DNA from: Adenanthera pavonina | Taxonomy: Eukaryota; Streptophyta; Magnoliopsida; Fabales; Fabaceae | Length of the DNA stretch: 64,000 bases | Direction of reading: 5' to 3' | Assembly: GCA_026686845.1 (NCBI GenBank) | Contig: JAIVEN010000013.1 | Location: 6,096,001 to 6,160,000, forward strand | Shown: positions 12,695 through 26,100 of the stretch, in pieces | Layout of the letters: each line of letters begins with the position of its first letter | How positions within the stretch are numbered: the stretch's first letter is position 1 | Notes under the pieces: model-generated | The model's database searches: none | What the model saw: the letters and a program-made list of their open reading frames with translations, nothing else | What the model was told of the DNA's origin: nothing | Position numbers and translations under genes: made by a program

Positions 12695-14690
12695 ATTATT
12701 TATATATGATATCGCTGTACACAAGATATATACAATACATATATATACCAGGTATATACTAAATTCAATGTCGTAGCTCAGATTGACTCATCACTGATAC
12801 TTTTTTTTAAAAAAAATATTTAATTGGCAATTATTACCGTCAACGAACCTTGTTTAAATATTAATAATATTGGACGTTACCATAAATGTATATAAAATAA
12901 TAATCTAGCTTAATCAACACACCTCACATGCGGCATTATCTCTTTTAACAAACCAAATTACTTTCTCCTAGGGCACATTTATTTGTCTAGTTGTAAGAAG
13001 TTTCTTCTTAAAATTAATTTAAATGGAATTAGATAAATTTAAGTATTGTAATCACATGAAATAGTTGTGAGAATTTTCTTTTTAAAATAAAGATACGAAA
13101 GTAACATTTTCTTTTTGTTTCTTATTTTCTAGTTGCTATGTGTGACTCTAAATTTGTGGACTTGATACTGTCTGACGAGTGCAATTTTCTCTATCAAACA
13201 TTATTTTAATAGTGCTGATGCGGTCGGTTAAGTCTGAACAAATTGATATTATCAAAAACCTTAGTCCAACGATGTTGAATTTAATTTTTTTAATTCGATA
13301 TTTACTCTGTTTTAAATTTTAAATTTTATTTTATTTTCATTAGGATTTTCTTAGTTGATGAGTTAACTAATTAATAGAAAATTACCAAAAATATATAGTT
13401 ACGTCATATATGACCTACCCAAAACGAACATAATCATTAGTTGCTTAATTAACTGTGACCGAAATTAAAAACAAAAAAAGACAGAAGCATGCCAAATCGG
13501 TTTATATCTAACAAAATTATGATGTTGTGGTGGTTTTGCTTGTTAATGTTTAACTCCCAACTAAATATCAATAATTTTGTTTGGTTTAAGTCTTATAATC
13601 ATTTCTGTTAATATTTATAAATTAGTTTAGCGTGAAAGCTCTATTAAAATATAGAGTACCCACTGAAATATCAAAATAAAATATTAAATTCTTAAGAAAT
13701 AAATTTAAATATTATGTTTCAAATTCAAAGCCACGTAACTGCTTGGATGATGAAAGAAAACAGGAGAAAGGAAAAACAAAGAGAAGAAAAAAGCCAGAGT
13801 TGGGATGGGGATGGTGGTGGTTGGGGGGAGGAGTTTCTCTTTAGATTTAGATAAACAGAAAAAAATTAAAAAAAAAAAGAAAAATGACTAATTTTATAAT
13901 CATAATATTTTTATTATTTTTAGAAAAATATTTACATATAATAAAACTTATCATTTTATCATATTATTGTATAATTTTCACAATATATCACTTAGTGGAA
14001 TTGTGATATAATTTTAATTTATAATTATTTTGTCCAATTTTATTTTTTTATATTAACAATTATAAAATAATTCTAAAATTCAAAAACAGTAAAGAGAAAG
14101 CAGCAATGGGAAAGAAAAAAAGAAGAGTTGAGTGTAAAAAAATTTGGAAAATATTGGAAGTAGAGTTTTTTCTCCAAACTCTTTTAACTTTTAAAAAGAA
14201 AAGTAGAGAAAAACACATGAGATAAACATCATTTTTCCTTTTACTGTTTTCTTCATATCATTTTTCTCTCAGCATCCAAAACAGGGGAAAATATATTCCC
14301 CCCCCCCCCTATTTTCCCTTATTCCCCCCACCCCCCACATTTTTCTCCCTTTCAAGCTTAGTGTATAAATGTCAATAATCAACTTAATTTTAAACCTTCT
14401 TTTTCCTAACCTAATTAAATAAAAATGCTAACATATGCACTGGACGAGATATGTTTTCATATTACAGCAACCGAAAGCATAGATTACACTTGGTGGAGGC
14501 TCCATATGAACCATGAAAACAAAAAAACAATTAAACTTGTTTAGTATGGAAAGAAAAATTAATTTCCTTTTGTTAGAACAAAAAATATGTACAATGTTTA
14601 TTAGATTCTAATTATCATTATTTACTATCTTCTTACTGTTTTCTTAAATAAAGGTGCAAAAAATATTTTTATTATAAAATTATATATTTT
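12310..14690. other. AT-rich intergenic DNA with microsatellites
   Basis: No gene is recognisable. A (TA)n run lies near 12420-12440. A (CT)n run followed by (TA)n lies near 12660-12695. A run of C about ten bases long starts near 14300. The stretch 13740-14340 is alternately purine-rich and pyrimidine-rich. Confidence 0.6.
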
Positions 14691-14696
14691 TTATTT

Positions 14697-15748
14697 GGGA
14701 TTAGGGATTTTTTTGTCCTTAAGATTTTCCAAAATTTTCAAATTGGCCACTATGTTTTTAATTTGTGCAAATAACTTCCTATAGTTTGATATTATTAACA
14801 AGATAGGCCTCAGGGTTTCAATAACCTAGTAATTTAATCTCTCAATCTTTCAACATGGTAGTTAGAGTTAGCAATGTGGGCCGGCTCGGCCCGAAAAGGA
14901 TCGGGCCAAAAAGCTAGGATTGCCAAACGGGTTTGGAATAAGAAGTCCGAGTCCCTATGGCATAGGCTCGCTGGCCTATGTTTTTTTTTAATATATATTT
15001 TTTATTTTTTAAAATTTTTTATATTATTATTTAAATTAATATAATTAATTATTATCATTATTCAATAAAAATCAATATAATATTTAAATTTTACAATTTG
15101 CACATTACTAATCAATAAAATAATGTTTTTAAATATTTTAAAAAAAGAAAAAAAAAAAAGGAAACAGGCCAATCGGGTCGGCTCACCATGGGTCGAGCCT
15201 AAACGAGCCGGGCTCGAAAAGCTTGTTTTCTATTCGGGTTCATATATTTGAAGCCCAACCTGCTCATTTTATCGGATCAAATGGGTTGACCCATCAGACT
15301 TGACCCATTTTGCCGATTCTAATGGTGGTAACACTATTAAAATAAGTTGATGTGACCGTTAAAATGAGATGACTAGAATATTTTTATAGTTGATTGAATT
15401 ATTTTGAATTTATTGAATTATTTTGATATGACAATTAAAATGGGATAGCGGGATATTTTTTATAACCAATTAGTCTTCAAAATAGTCCAGTCAGCTATAC
15501 AAATAGTCAAGTTAACCCATTTTAATGGCCACATAAGCTCATTATAACGCCATTACTGCCACATTGGAAGATTGAGAGATTAAAATAATGGGTTATTTTG
15601 GTTAAAAAAAAAATAATGGGTTATTGAAACCTTACACTCATCTTGTTAATAATATTAAACCATAGGAAATTATTTGCACAAGATGAAAACACATGTATCA
15701 ATTTGAAAATTTTGGAAAATCTTAAAGACCAAAAGGTTCTTTTATCCC
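14697..15748. mobile_element. Short Mutator-like element (TIR-only), 1052 bases
   Basis: Terminal inverted repeats of roughly 170 bases are visible. The left arm (about 14697-14860) contains taagattttccaaaattttc, aattatttgcac-like and ctctcaatctttcaac words. The right arm (about 15560-15748) carries the same words inverted (gaaaattttggaaaatctta, gattgagagatt). The element is flanked by 9-base copies tttttattt (14688-14696) and tttttgttt (15749-15757), matching at 8 of 9 positions. Long inverted repeats plus a 9-base duplication are the signature of Mutator-like elements. It encodes no transposase. A second repeat (14862-15322) lies inside it. Confidence 0.6.
14862..15322. mobile_element. Miniature element nested in the Mutator-like element
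   Basis: The ends are ttagagttagcaatgtggg on the left and, read inverted, ttagaatcggcaaaatggg on the right. The subterminal parts contain inverted GC-rich words (ggccggctcggcc, gagccgggctcg), so the unit can form a hairpin around an AT-rich core. Flanks atggtag and tggtggta may be a decayed 7-8 base duplication, as made by hAT elements. There is no coding capacity. Confidence 0.45.
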
Positions 15749-16287
15749 TTTTTGTTTTATATACTTCTTTTTTTGGGGATCAGATCTCACTTTGGAAAAC
15801 CTTTTTTTTTAATTTTATATATTAAATAGCCGTACTTGAGAGATCAAAATTGACGAAAGTGTTTAATTAGTTGGAGGTTCTTACTTGATTCAAATTGGAC
15901 TTTGTTTAGTATCATTATCTTTTTTTTTTCTTTCAAATAGAAAGGTACAAGAAAATCACTTCTCATTCAAAATTTTATTTTCGTTTTCGTATTTTTGTAT
16001 AGTAAACATCCGTGAGAGATCAAAATTCATGGAAGTGTTTCAGTTGTAGAGGTGCTTACTCAATCATTATATATTGAAAACCCATATGTATTTTCTGAGG
16101 CAGTTTCTATTTAATAATGGCAGGTTCATTAGTTTAATGATGCGAGTCCAGTTGAAGAACAGATCAGTCATCACCTCCATTATTTTCTGCCAATTAAAAC
16201 ATTAGTCTACCCCACATGCCATGCATCTTCACCACATGCTTCTTAATTATCCTAAAATTTAATGAATAAAAATATAATATAGACCGC

Positions 16288-16295
16288 TATAAATA
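16288..16295 (+). promoter_or_regulatory. TATA box of the small basic-protein gene
   Basis: The motif tataaata lies 98 bases upstream of the start codon at 16386. That distance gives a leader of about 60-70 bases if transcription starts roughly 30 bases downstream. The leader region is rich in cttcttctt, typical of plant 5' leaders. Confidence 0.55.
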
Positions 16296-16385
16296 TCGAA
16301 TTCAAACCCGTCTTGGTTTCATATATCGTCTTCTTCTTCAACTTGCCTATCTGTCTGTGTCTTCTTCCACTGTAAGGCTAAATCA

Positions 16386-16676
16386 ATGGCTCTGGCAAGC
16401 AAGCCATATGCTTACTCAAAGATGGACAAGGAAGACCCAGAAGAGATGAAGCATAGGAAAGCACAGTTCTTGATCTACAGAGTGATGGAGCAAGCAGATT
16501 CTCGAAGAAAAGCGTCGTGGCTGAGGATCAGAACATCGAAGCTGAAGGTGAAAATTGGGAAGAGGTTAAGGAGATTCAGGAAGAGGATTCTGTGGAGTGT
16601 TTCTGCAGCAAAAGCTGGGCTTCATGGACATGTCATGTCACACTTAAAAACTTGGAGGAGATTAATTGTTTGGTAG
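16386..16676 (+). CDS. Small basic plant protein of unknown function, 96 aa
   Basis: This is a single-exon frame with a good start context (aatcaATGGCT), a TATA box at the right distance and a CTTCTT-rich leader. The protein has an acidic block (DKEDPEEMKHRKAQFLIY, residues about 14-31) followed by a strongly basic, R/K- and W-rich part (SRRKASWLRIRTSKLKVKIG and RLRRFRKRILW) and ends LKTWRRLIVW. There is no signal peptide or membrane segment. I believe similar short proteins (acidic D-PEE, then AQFLIY, then basic) occur widely in angiosperms without a known function, but I cannot name the family with certainty. Length, codon use and promoter context argue for a real gene. An overlapping frame at 16517-16741 is a shadow. 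The charge suggests nucleic-acid or membrane-surface binding, which is only a guess. Confidence 0.72.
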   Translation: MALASKPYAYSKMDKEDPEEMKHRKAQFLIYRVMEQADSRRKASWLRIRTSKLKVKIGKRLRRFRKRILWSVSAAKAGLHGHVMSHLKTWRRLIVW

Positions 16677-16744
16677 ATCACCAACTCAGCAGCATATCAA
16701 AAGCCTTCGTTCTTTGTTCAGATGATATATATTCTGTCTGATAT

Positions 16745-19700
16745 TGTTGTGTTTAATTCTCGTGTGTCTCATAGATATATACCCATTTGCAACCCAAAAC
16801 GGATCGATACTACTGCACATGAAATCTTGTGTTTTTCATCTATATATGTTGCATAGATCAACACAATAATACTGGACAGTCTTTTATGTTACGTAGTATG
16901 TACTGTTTTCATGATGCTAAACAACGAATGAACTGCATCGGTTTTTTTTTTTTCTTATATTTTCTAATTCTATGCCTTTTACTTTGATTTTTCTCGGGAA
17001 AAGGATGCAATCTGGATCCTACACAGTTACAGAGATGAATATATGTGAATGTGAGACACTGATGCTTCAAAGTTAATGAGGGTCATATCTCTTAGGCTGC
17101 TTTCAGCTTTCTTCTTTCTCTGAATGTAATATCTAGGTAGTTATGGTTTGGCTTTCAGTTTTATTAAAGTAAATTAAAATAAATGAAATTTGTAAAAATG
17201 TAGTTTGGTAAAAGTAAGTTTGTTATAAGTTGTTATATTTGAATATTCTTTTTACAAAACTATAGTTTGACAAAAAATCTTTTTGAATGATAAGAATTAA
17301 AAGTATTTTGAGATGTATAATATAAAGTCAGTATCCACCTCCTTGTACAAAACCATGGTTTTGGAAAAGAAAAGTAACTACCTCTCTCTTTTTCTAAAAT
17401 TATAGTTTAACTCATTTTTCATTTTTTAAAAAGGCAGTTTGTATTTGATCAAATACATCTTCTTAAAAAATTATGTTTGAAAACCATAATTCTTTTTTGA
17501 AAAAAATCAACCAAACAGGCCCTAGGATCCAGTTTGAGTTGTTTCTCTCTATTATATAATAATAAAATGAGTCTTATCCCATTAGATAAGATTGACTATA
17601 TGAATCACTCAACACCGTTAAACTTTATAAAAAAAATCTCTTTCCCTACTTCTTCATATATAATTTTCCTTTGTGCCTTTTAATTTTATAGGACTAAAAA
17701 TCATCATATCAACGCTTCTTATTGAAATCTCCAGTGATCTTTCATATATTGTAACAATTATGTGTTTCCTTTAATTTATTGGCAAGTTTATTGTATAACC
17801 AATCATGGAGTTTGAATGTGGAAACCTTGACACGTGACGAGGACAGATTAATGATAATGATAGTCAGAGGGAGTCGGTGCAGTAGTTGAGGCAATGACTA
17901 TAACCGCTGCTGGAAAAAACTACCCCAGCTTCTTCAAATTTGTCATCCGATTAGGTGCGTCCTGGAAAATAACACCCATCTCCACCTTCATCAATTATCC
18001 CCATTAAGTTTTAAGTAATGTCGTTCAATTATCATGCATGAACTTAAACGGCTTTGTAATCTTGTAACGATTGTATATATATTCATGTCGAAAGATAAGA
18101 TTATATATTACGCCATCCAGCTTATCCAATTAATTACTACTTTTTGTCTTATTAGAGAGAATGATATCACAAGCTCTCCCCCATATCAGAACCTCCATTT
18201 TGATTATTCAATAATGACCTGTACAAGTTTATATTACGTCTTAAAAATAAAATTCCACTGCTTTAATATTAACATACATAAATTATTTCTCTTAACAATA
18301 GGACCAAAAAGTCACAATATTGCAGCCAAGTATTTGGCAACAAACTACAATTGAATGGACCAAATTTTCCCGAATAATAAACTGTAAGTTCTTCCGTCTA
18401 GGATCCAGACAGTTCATGATATATATGTGTGTGTGTATTGTTTATAAAGCCAAAGTTGAAGCTGATTAATGTAATTGGAGGGCATTAATATTGAGAGTCA
18501 ACGATCTTATGGCAGTACTGAATCGATCCAGATATTGCCTGTGTCTCCATTAAATAATTTCAATATAGTAATATACAGATCTTTGCTTGCAAGCAATTCA
18601 GGGCACTCTAGTAACTTAGCAAACCAGTCTAGTCTCTAACCAATAATTCTTCTTGTATTTTCATGGAGTCTTCTGCTCAATCAAAAAGCATCAATTATTA
18701 AGGCTTGAGGCATGAAGCTAGAATGAATGTGTATCTTCCAAGTCTAATCCGTTCATCGAATAAGTTGATCCAAGACAAAATTACTACTTCATCAAACACC
18801 TTTGCTTGCAATAATTACTTGGAATATTAATCTACGGGTTCTGCAAAATGCAGTTACTAGTATTATTTTTTTTCTTCCAAAATTAATGAAGTTGCCTCTT
18901 TCTGACGTAACAGTTAATTAATTTCTGCTTCCGATTCATGCTGAACAACTATGTATGCATTATTCAACTATGATTGATGATCTAAATAAAATAAGTATGT
19001 TGAATCTGGGCGTTCATGCATAGCACACAGTTCAAAATTAATGCGCAATCGTTTCATATATATATATATATATATATATATGCAACCCCACCATTCTGAA
19101 CTCTACATTAGAATCCCTCCAGTCATATATGTAAATGTAATTTACTTTGCAAGAATTTGTGAAACGTTAATTATTTTTTTATAAAAATATCCCTTCTATC
19201 AATTAGTCTATGAAGTATTGATTGCTTTAAAAAATACTATATATTTTTAAATTTATGATATTTATTAGGGGTAAAAATAAAAAATAAAGCATTTTTTTAA
19301 TAATTTTATTGATATAACTATTTTTTTTTAATTTTGGTGAAATAGTTAAAAGTAATTTATATGATTTATATTAAGGATAAGAGGGCATACCCACATAGTG
19401 GGATAATGCTAATGTTATTATTATATTAAGGATAAGAGGGAGCAAACCTATTCAGTCCAAAATATAAGTGATTTTTACTTACTTAATGTGTATTAAGAAA
19501 ATGAGTTAAAATTTGGTTATATCATACTAACAAGATAGTCACAGTTGGCACATAGTTGTGTTATTTAAGCATGTTATCTTAGGTTTAATCCTTGGTTATA
19601 TGTGTGGAAAATACTTTGTTAAGTGAGGCAAAACTCATTTTGGTGATCTTTCTATATCTCAAAGAAATTAGTAATCCACTAACAATTGGAGGATATCCTT

Positions 19701-22400
19701 AATGTTCACAAAAAAAAAGTTTATATCATTAAATTTGTCCAAAGATTTTAATATTTTCCACCATTGTCTTTAATTACATTGATCCTTTATGTCCCATGTG
19801 AATCATTAACCTTTTATCTTTCACCTCTTAACTGTAGATTAGATATACACCTCCCAAAGTAACTTATACTCCTTACGGTTCTTAAACCCTTTTAATCGAA
19901 TTAAGTGGACTAAGGTATGTGATTAAAGTTATAAAACTATCTTAATTTTTCCAAAGAGTCACAACATTTTTCAAATTTATCTTTATTTAATTTTTTTTCT
20001 CTTTCTTCTACCTTTTTTAGCATCAAGGGTATTTCCCAACTGACAGATGAAAACTAATCTCTTCGAGAGACGTAGAGATCACCAAAGTAGATTTTACCTT
20101 CCCCAACAAAGCATTTTTCCATACAAACGGCTAATGATTGAATCCAAGATAATATGCTCAAGGGATCGAACCATCTACCTCTAGTTGAATACAACATTTT
20201 TTGATATAATATATAATAAATACCGCATCGGATTTTAAAAAAGATCATATGTTTAAAATTAAGGTAAAATGCCCTATATTTAATATTAAAGGAAGTATTT
20301 TGGACTAAGATATTTTATAAAATGTGATTTATTTTGGAGTGGAGATTATATATATATAATGAATATATTATAAATGCTTGCTTTCACGTTGGAAGTTCTT
20401 GAATTGAAGCAAACGATCCCCAAGTCAACTCTAGGCTGTGTTTTTTCCCCTGCTTAATTGCAATTTTTCAAGAAGTTGATTAGTTGTGAATTTTCATGCC
20501 ATTGACTGGAATATACTGCTTCATCATCAAGTATTAAAAACCAAACCGGCATTTTAATTGGATGAGGTAATAGTTTAAGATTCAATGGTCAGATTAGGGT
20601 CGAATCAGTTATAAATAAATTGATATATTTTAAATAATATAGATAAAAAATATAAAAGATATTTATCCATGATCATAAAATTAACATTTAAGATAAAAAA
20701 TAAATTTAATAATTTTTTAATTTTACATATCATATAAAAATTAAAAAATATTATTAATAAGTTTTACAACCTAATATTAAAATCTAAACAAGTTAATATT
20801 CATCTATAATTATATTTTAAATTCAAAATAGTTAATTAGTATTCTATTTTCATATTATTTATTAAATAAATTTATCATTATTAATAATTATTTATTATAA
20901 TAATAAAAGAAAAAATTTATATAAAAGTAATGATATTTATGATTAAAAATAATATTATTTTATATTAAAATAAAAAAAAATATTAAAAATAAGTTGACTA
21001 GTCCAAATTAATTTTATACCAATTTTATTGATTTTGTACTAGTTTTGAAACTGACAAATCTTTAATCATGACCGGACGCCGGGACTGATTTTTAGTTGGT
21101 TCCGTTGGAAAAAAATTTTTTCCACTGTTCTTCATAGCTTATATTTTTTATTATTTGATTTCGATCGTGATGCTTAGCTTAATTACTGACTTAACACGCA
21201 AATTTGGAACGTAATCTGTGATGATGATTATATAGATGTTGGGGCGCGCGTTACTAGAGGTATACAACCCAAGCTTGATATAATGGTGATTGATTTGATT
21301 TGATATGCTTTCTCATTGCTCTGTTTGTTTATTTTTATTTTGGGTTAGTCTTTCTTTCTTTGTTTTTTCTTTCAGATCATTGCACTTGCACGCTTTAATG
21401 ATAAGAACCAAGAAGACAAGTCTAAAGTCAAACTAATCACTTTGACTTCTTGTCTGCCTATACGTGAAATGTGTAAGTATGAAGGCAGTACCCAAACAGT
21501 ATTATTAATGACCAACAAGATTGATATTTGTAGGGGTGTCCAAACCCGATAATTAAAATGATTCCAATTATTTTTAGTCTGGGTTAGAGCTTTTTATTTA
21601 GAAAAATATTTGTCAAACATAGTAATATTGATATAATCAGCGTTCTTTGTCATTAGAATAGAAGCAACACCAATTCTCAGTAATGACAATTAGATTAATG
21701 GATAAGAAATTTAATATCTTTTAAAAGTAAGGTCAATGGTGAAAATCTCTCCCAACAAATCACACACACACACACATGTAGTTAGTATTTTGTTATTATT
21801 TTTTTTTCAGGGGATAAGGTGGCCGGGGCAAATTTGTTGAATTTAAATTTATTTTAGTAAATATGAAAGAAATTTAAGGAAAAGAAAAATGGAAAAAAAA
21901 TTCTCATGTAACATATTTATTACAAATTATTCAAAATTTTTTGAGATAAAAATAGTTTTTTAATAGGAACATCGTCTCCTATTTCTTCACCTTTTTCATT
22001 TTCTTTAAAGAAGACTTATTCTGAACCAGCATAGCCATAGCTTTCTCTTTGTTGGCATAGTATATTGACTTCACCTTTCAACAAGATTTTGAATTTGAGT
22101 AAGTGAGGCTAATTACTTTAGAAGAAAATTACATTGATATGTTATACAAATTGTACTTTCCTCACTGAACGTATATTTCTCTTACGCAAGCTGGCTTCTC
22201 GAAAATATGAACCTTTTTTATTTAAAAAAAAAATTAGCTTCCCCATGCTCTTATGCACATGGATAAAACCTAGTGTATCTCATTATTTAGGCCGGTCTAA
22301 TACATTTGAAATTGTGAATTTTAGACATACCAATTTCGGAGAGAAATTCTGAGGATTTAATCCTTAGATTGAAAAAAAAAATTCTAATAAATAATGCAAT
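16745..22400. other. AT-rich intergenic DNA without recognisable genes
   Basis: Positions 16745-17000 probably hold the 3' untranslated region of the preceding gene. Microsatellites include (TA)n at about 19058-19081. A Stowaway-like repeat lies near 19165-19390. About 20530-21115 is a very AT-rich tract framed by GC-containing words (aaaccggc on the left, accggacgccggg on the right), possibly a degenerate retroelement or miniature element. Short (CA)n occurs near 21763. No coding sequence was found. Confidence 0.55.
19165..19390. repeat. Degenerate Stowaway-like repeat with duplicated right end
   Basis: The interior (gtattgattgctttaaaaaa, aaatttatgatatttattag) resembles the copy at 39150-39331. 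The right end ttatattaaggataagaggg occurs twice, at 19367-19386 and 19421-19440, suggesting a small local duplication. The left border is unclear. Confidence 0.35.
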
Positions 22401-22401
22401 C

Positions 22402-23158
22402 TTAGGTATTCTGGAAATCAACCGTCTGGTGTTGCTCAGCTTCCTTCTTATCTTTCCACTTGTGAATTCGCTTCTGAGCTTTATCCACCTGTCATTTTCC
22501 CATTTTCTTCGTTAGCCCATCTATTTTATTGGGCCAAGCCCAATCATTATGGGTGAAAAGCCCATCAGTTTACTATTTGAATTTTTTGGCCACTATTTAA
22601 CTCTCCCTAATTTACATTCAGTTCATAGATTAACTTTTATTCCATCACACACAGAATCATAATCTATCTATATCAATGCAAAATCTATAGTAAAAAGAAC
22701 TGTTTATCAGTTATGAATTATATGACTTACTTTAGACTTCATATAAAATATAGGCTCACACTCTCGTCGGCATATATGCAAAGTGAAGTGAAAAGTTACC
22801 TCTTGATACCAGTCAGCGCGAAAAGTGATCCACAATAAAATGAGGGTCTGCATCATAGTTCCACCGATCATGCCAGACCATATTCCCTACAAGTAAATTT
22901 CGAATATGAAAAAAAAGAAGAATTTTTCAGTTAAAATGTCAAAAAAAAAAAAAGTGGACGAAAGGATAAAAATACCTTAACGCCGAGATTGAACTTGAAG
23001 CCCAAAACGCAACCCAGTGGAACCCCAACCACATAATAACACCCCACGTTTACATAAGCCACGAAGGCTTGCCATCCGCACCCAACAGCCACTCCTTCAT
23101 GAATCACACAAACGAAAACCACCTTTTTCAATTTACCATCACTTTTTTTTCACAACAC

Positions 23159-23192
<34 letters not shown>

Positions 23193-26100
23193 CGCAAACA
23201 AGTGAGAAGGGTGCAAATTAATGTATATAGGTACCAGATAAAACAGGTTGAATGCCATTGAGGACGAGAGAGACGGCCAAGAATGGGCAGAGATCGGAGA
23301 CAGCATTGGCGACGGTTTCACCATCGGTGAAAGCGTAGCTGACGACGTGGCGGAGAGAAAGCACGACGATGGCTTCTATGACGGCGATCACGAACGACAC
23401 TGCGTTCACTATTACTACCGAGAATGCTGCTGCTTTCGGATTCCCAGCTCCTAATTCATTGCTCACCCTCACGCTGCATAATCATCAATAAATTATATTG
23501 AATTCCAACAATATATATATATATTTGTTACTAACTTTAAGTAAAATGTCATTTAGAGGATTTAATTTGTTTTTCACTTTCAAATAAACCATTGTTTAAT
23601 ATATTTATGGATTCATTTATTATCGTGTTCTTTTTTTTTTGTTGGGTGATGGTTATTATGTTAATCTTATTTTAATAAAAAAATTAAAATTCATCTCAAC
23701 CTCATTATAAGTATCTCAATAATCTGCATGAACATCAAAGGTGACTCACCTTGCAGCTGCATTAAATCCCATTCCACCCTGAAGCAATAGCCCCAGTACT
23801 GCCATGCTGCCACCACAAAATTATAGCCATTAGAAGCAACCTTTTCTCCTCCGTGAATCCTCACTAATTAATTAAAACAGAAATAAATGCTTAATTTATT
23901 TTAAGAATGATTAATCATTCATTAATCAAAAACTATATTTCCAATTTTCTACATTTCAAAATAAAAATTACGAAGTACGTGATCTCGTTAGTAATGATTT
24001 CAACGCCTAATCAAGATATCAGGCCAATAAAATTTAAAAAAAAAAACAAGAGAAACTACGAGACAAGATAAAATTGGAAGAGGAGGAGAGAGACAGACAG
24101 AGATTTAATGAAAGCTTTCCATGCAAATTACCTGTATGTCTGTAACATAGGAAAAGAATATTCCCTCTAAGTAAAATTGTTTAAGTTTTGATACAGCTAA
24201 TCAATATAAAACGAATAACGTGCAGTATGAATGATTCAGAAATGGACAACCATATAAAGTATTTAATTTTGTTGTATTGTGGAAAGCATAACATATTTAT
24301 CATTTAGTGAACTATTAGTGCTATATCTTATGTTCGTTAATGCATCGTCAAATTAAACTATTTTATCTTCTATAATTTTTTTTTGTGCATGTTACAAATA
24401 TTAACACATTTTTTTTAATAGATGACACTGTAAGCCATCATAAACTTGGAATCTAAGAAATAGGTGCTTCTCGAAGAGAGAAAGATACACAAGGTGGGTG
24501 AGCCACATTCTCTCTCTCTCTCTTTTTGAGAGGCCCACCCATGACCCACTTTCTGTTTGTCTTTCTCTCCTTATGAGAAGCACCTGCTTTTTAAAACAGA
24601 GAGAAGCAGAGAATAGGACCCTTGAAAACTTAGATAATGAGCAAAGTTTATACAAATGAAAAGCAAAAAGCACTTTATTTTCAATACCTCGAATGGGGAA
24701 ACACAAAACTTACCAAACGGAGATGGCATCGAGAGCAAGCTCAGGATCTTCGAGCAACCCAGTGATCAACACAAGCACCTGGAAATACCAAATTTCAAGG
24801 CACAGCATGACGGCCGAAGCAGCTGATAGCTTCACAAAAGCCCAAAGCCCATGAAAGGCCTGGAAGTTAAGCCCATTCCACGTATGCTTGCACTTCCCAG
24901 ACATAACAATGTAAACGAATTGGGCCACCACAATGATCCACCAAGACAAACTTAATACCAAAGATGCCCCTATGAGGCCCCACCCCAACTTGTATACCAC
25001 GGCCCAACTCAGAAACATGTGAAGCACGAGCGTGGCCGCAGAAATGTAGGTGCTGGGAGCCACGATGCTCTGTGACTGGAGAAACTTCTGTATGGGGAAG
25101 TTCACGGCGTAAGCGTAGATCTGCGGGATCAGACCGTACACGAAGATTGCAGCTGCTGATGAGAGAGCAGTAGATTCGCCCAGCAAGAGCAAGATTGGTT
25201 TGCAGAATATGTAAACCACGGTTAGGGGAATCCCGGTTAGGGTTAGTACTATGGTTGCCCTTTGCATGTAAATTCCAAGCATATCGTACTTTTGTGCACC
25301 GTAAGCTTGCCCGCACAGTGTCTCTACCGCGCTTCCCATACCCAACTGTAATCCACAGAACATTTATTAGAACCTTTTTTCGTTTCTATGCTACTGCTAC
25401 TGCCACTGCGACAATTAATTGGTTTTTACATTTTACTCACTGCCTACTAGATATTATATTACTCCCTCCATTTTAAAATATAAATTTAATTTAATTAATT
25501 ACACACAACTAAAAAAAAATAATTTTATTTATTAAATTTATAAAAAATATATTATTTTTTAATAGTATCCTTATCTAATATATTATATTCGAAGTCTGTA
25601 ATTTCTCATATATTTAATTGGAGATAAAAATAAAATAAAAAAGAACATTTAACATCCTAAAAATTATTAAATAAAATTTATATTTTAAATTAAAATAAAT
25701 TTTTAAAATAAAACTTATATTTTAAATTGGAGGGAGTATTATAAACACATCATTCATTCAATAAAATTTTTTAATAATGAACATTAAAATATCTTCCAAC
25801 TCATAATTGAAAAACCTTATCTCTTTACACAAGCATGTTTTACCTGTCCCATTAAAACATTTTTCATAGTACAGCCAATAATAGTTGATACATGTGGAGG
25901 GAACTTGATATCCTTTACAAGGTTGTGGATTTGAACATTATGTTGGCTCCAAAAAAAAAACTTTTGAACGGAAAAATTTATGTCGCTCTGGGCTTTTATA
26001 TTTGAGACCAACAATTTCAAATATGACTAGTAGCATTAGGTACCAATAATTGCAAAAGAAATTGTACGGATTTTTAAATTTTACAAAAAATTATACAAAT

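Noticed and set aside
16517..16741. Second + strand frame overlapping the small basic-protein gene
   Set aside because: It starts inside the supported gene and lacks its own promoter or leader. The first frame has the better start context.
17085..17525. Possible miniature element ending ccaaacaggccctag
   Set aside because: Only the right edge looks like a transposon end. The left edge does not match its inverse.
24867..25316. Long - strand open frame overlapping MATE copy 1 exon 2
   Set aside because: It is a shifted frame of exon 2, and the MATE frame is the one with family motifs.
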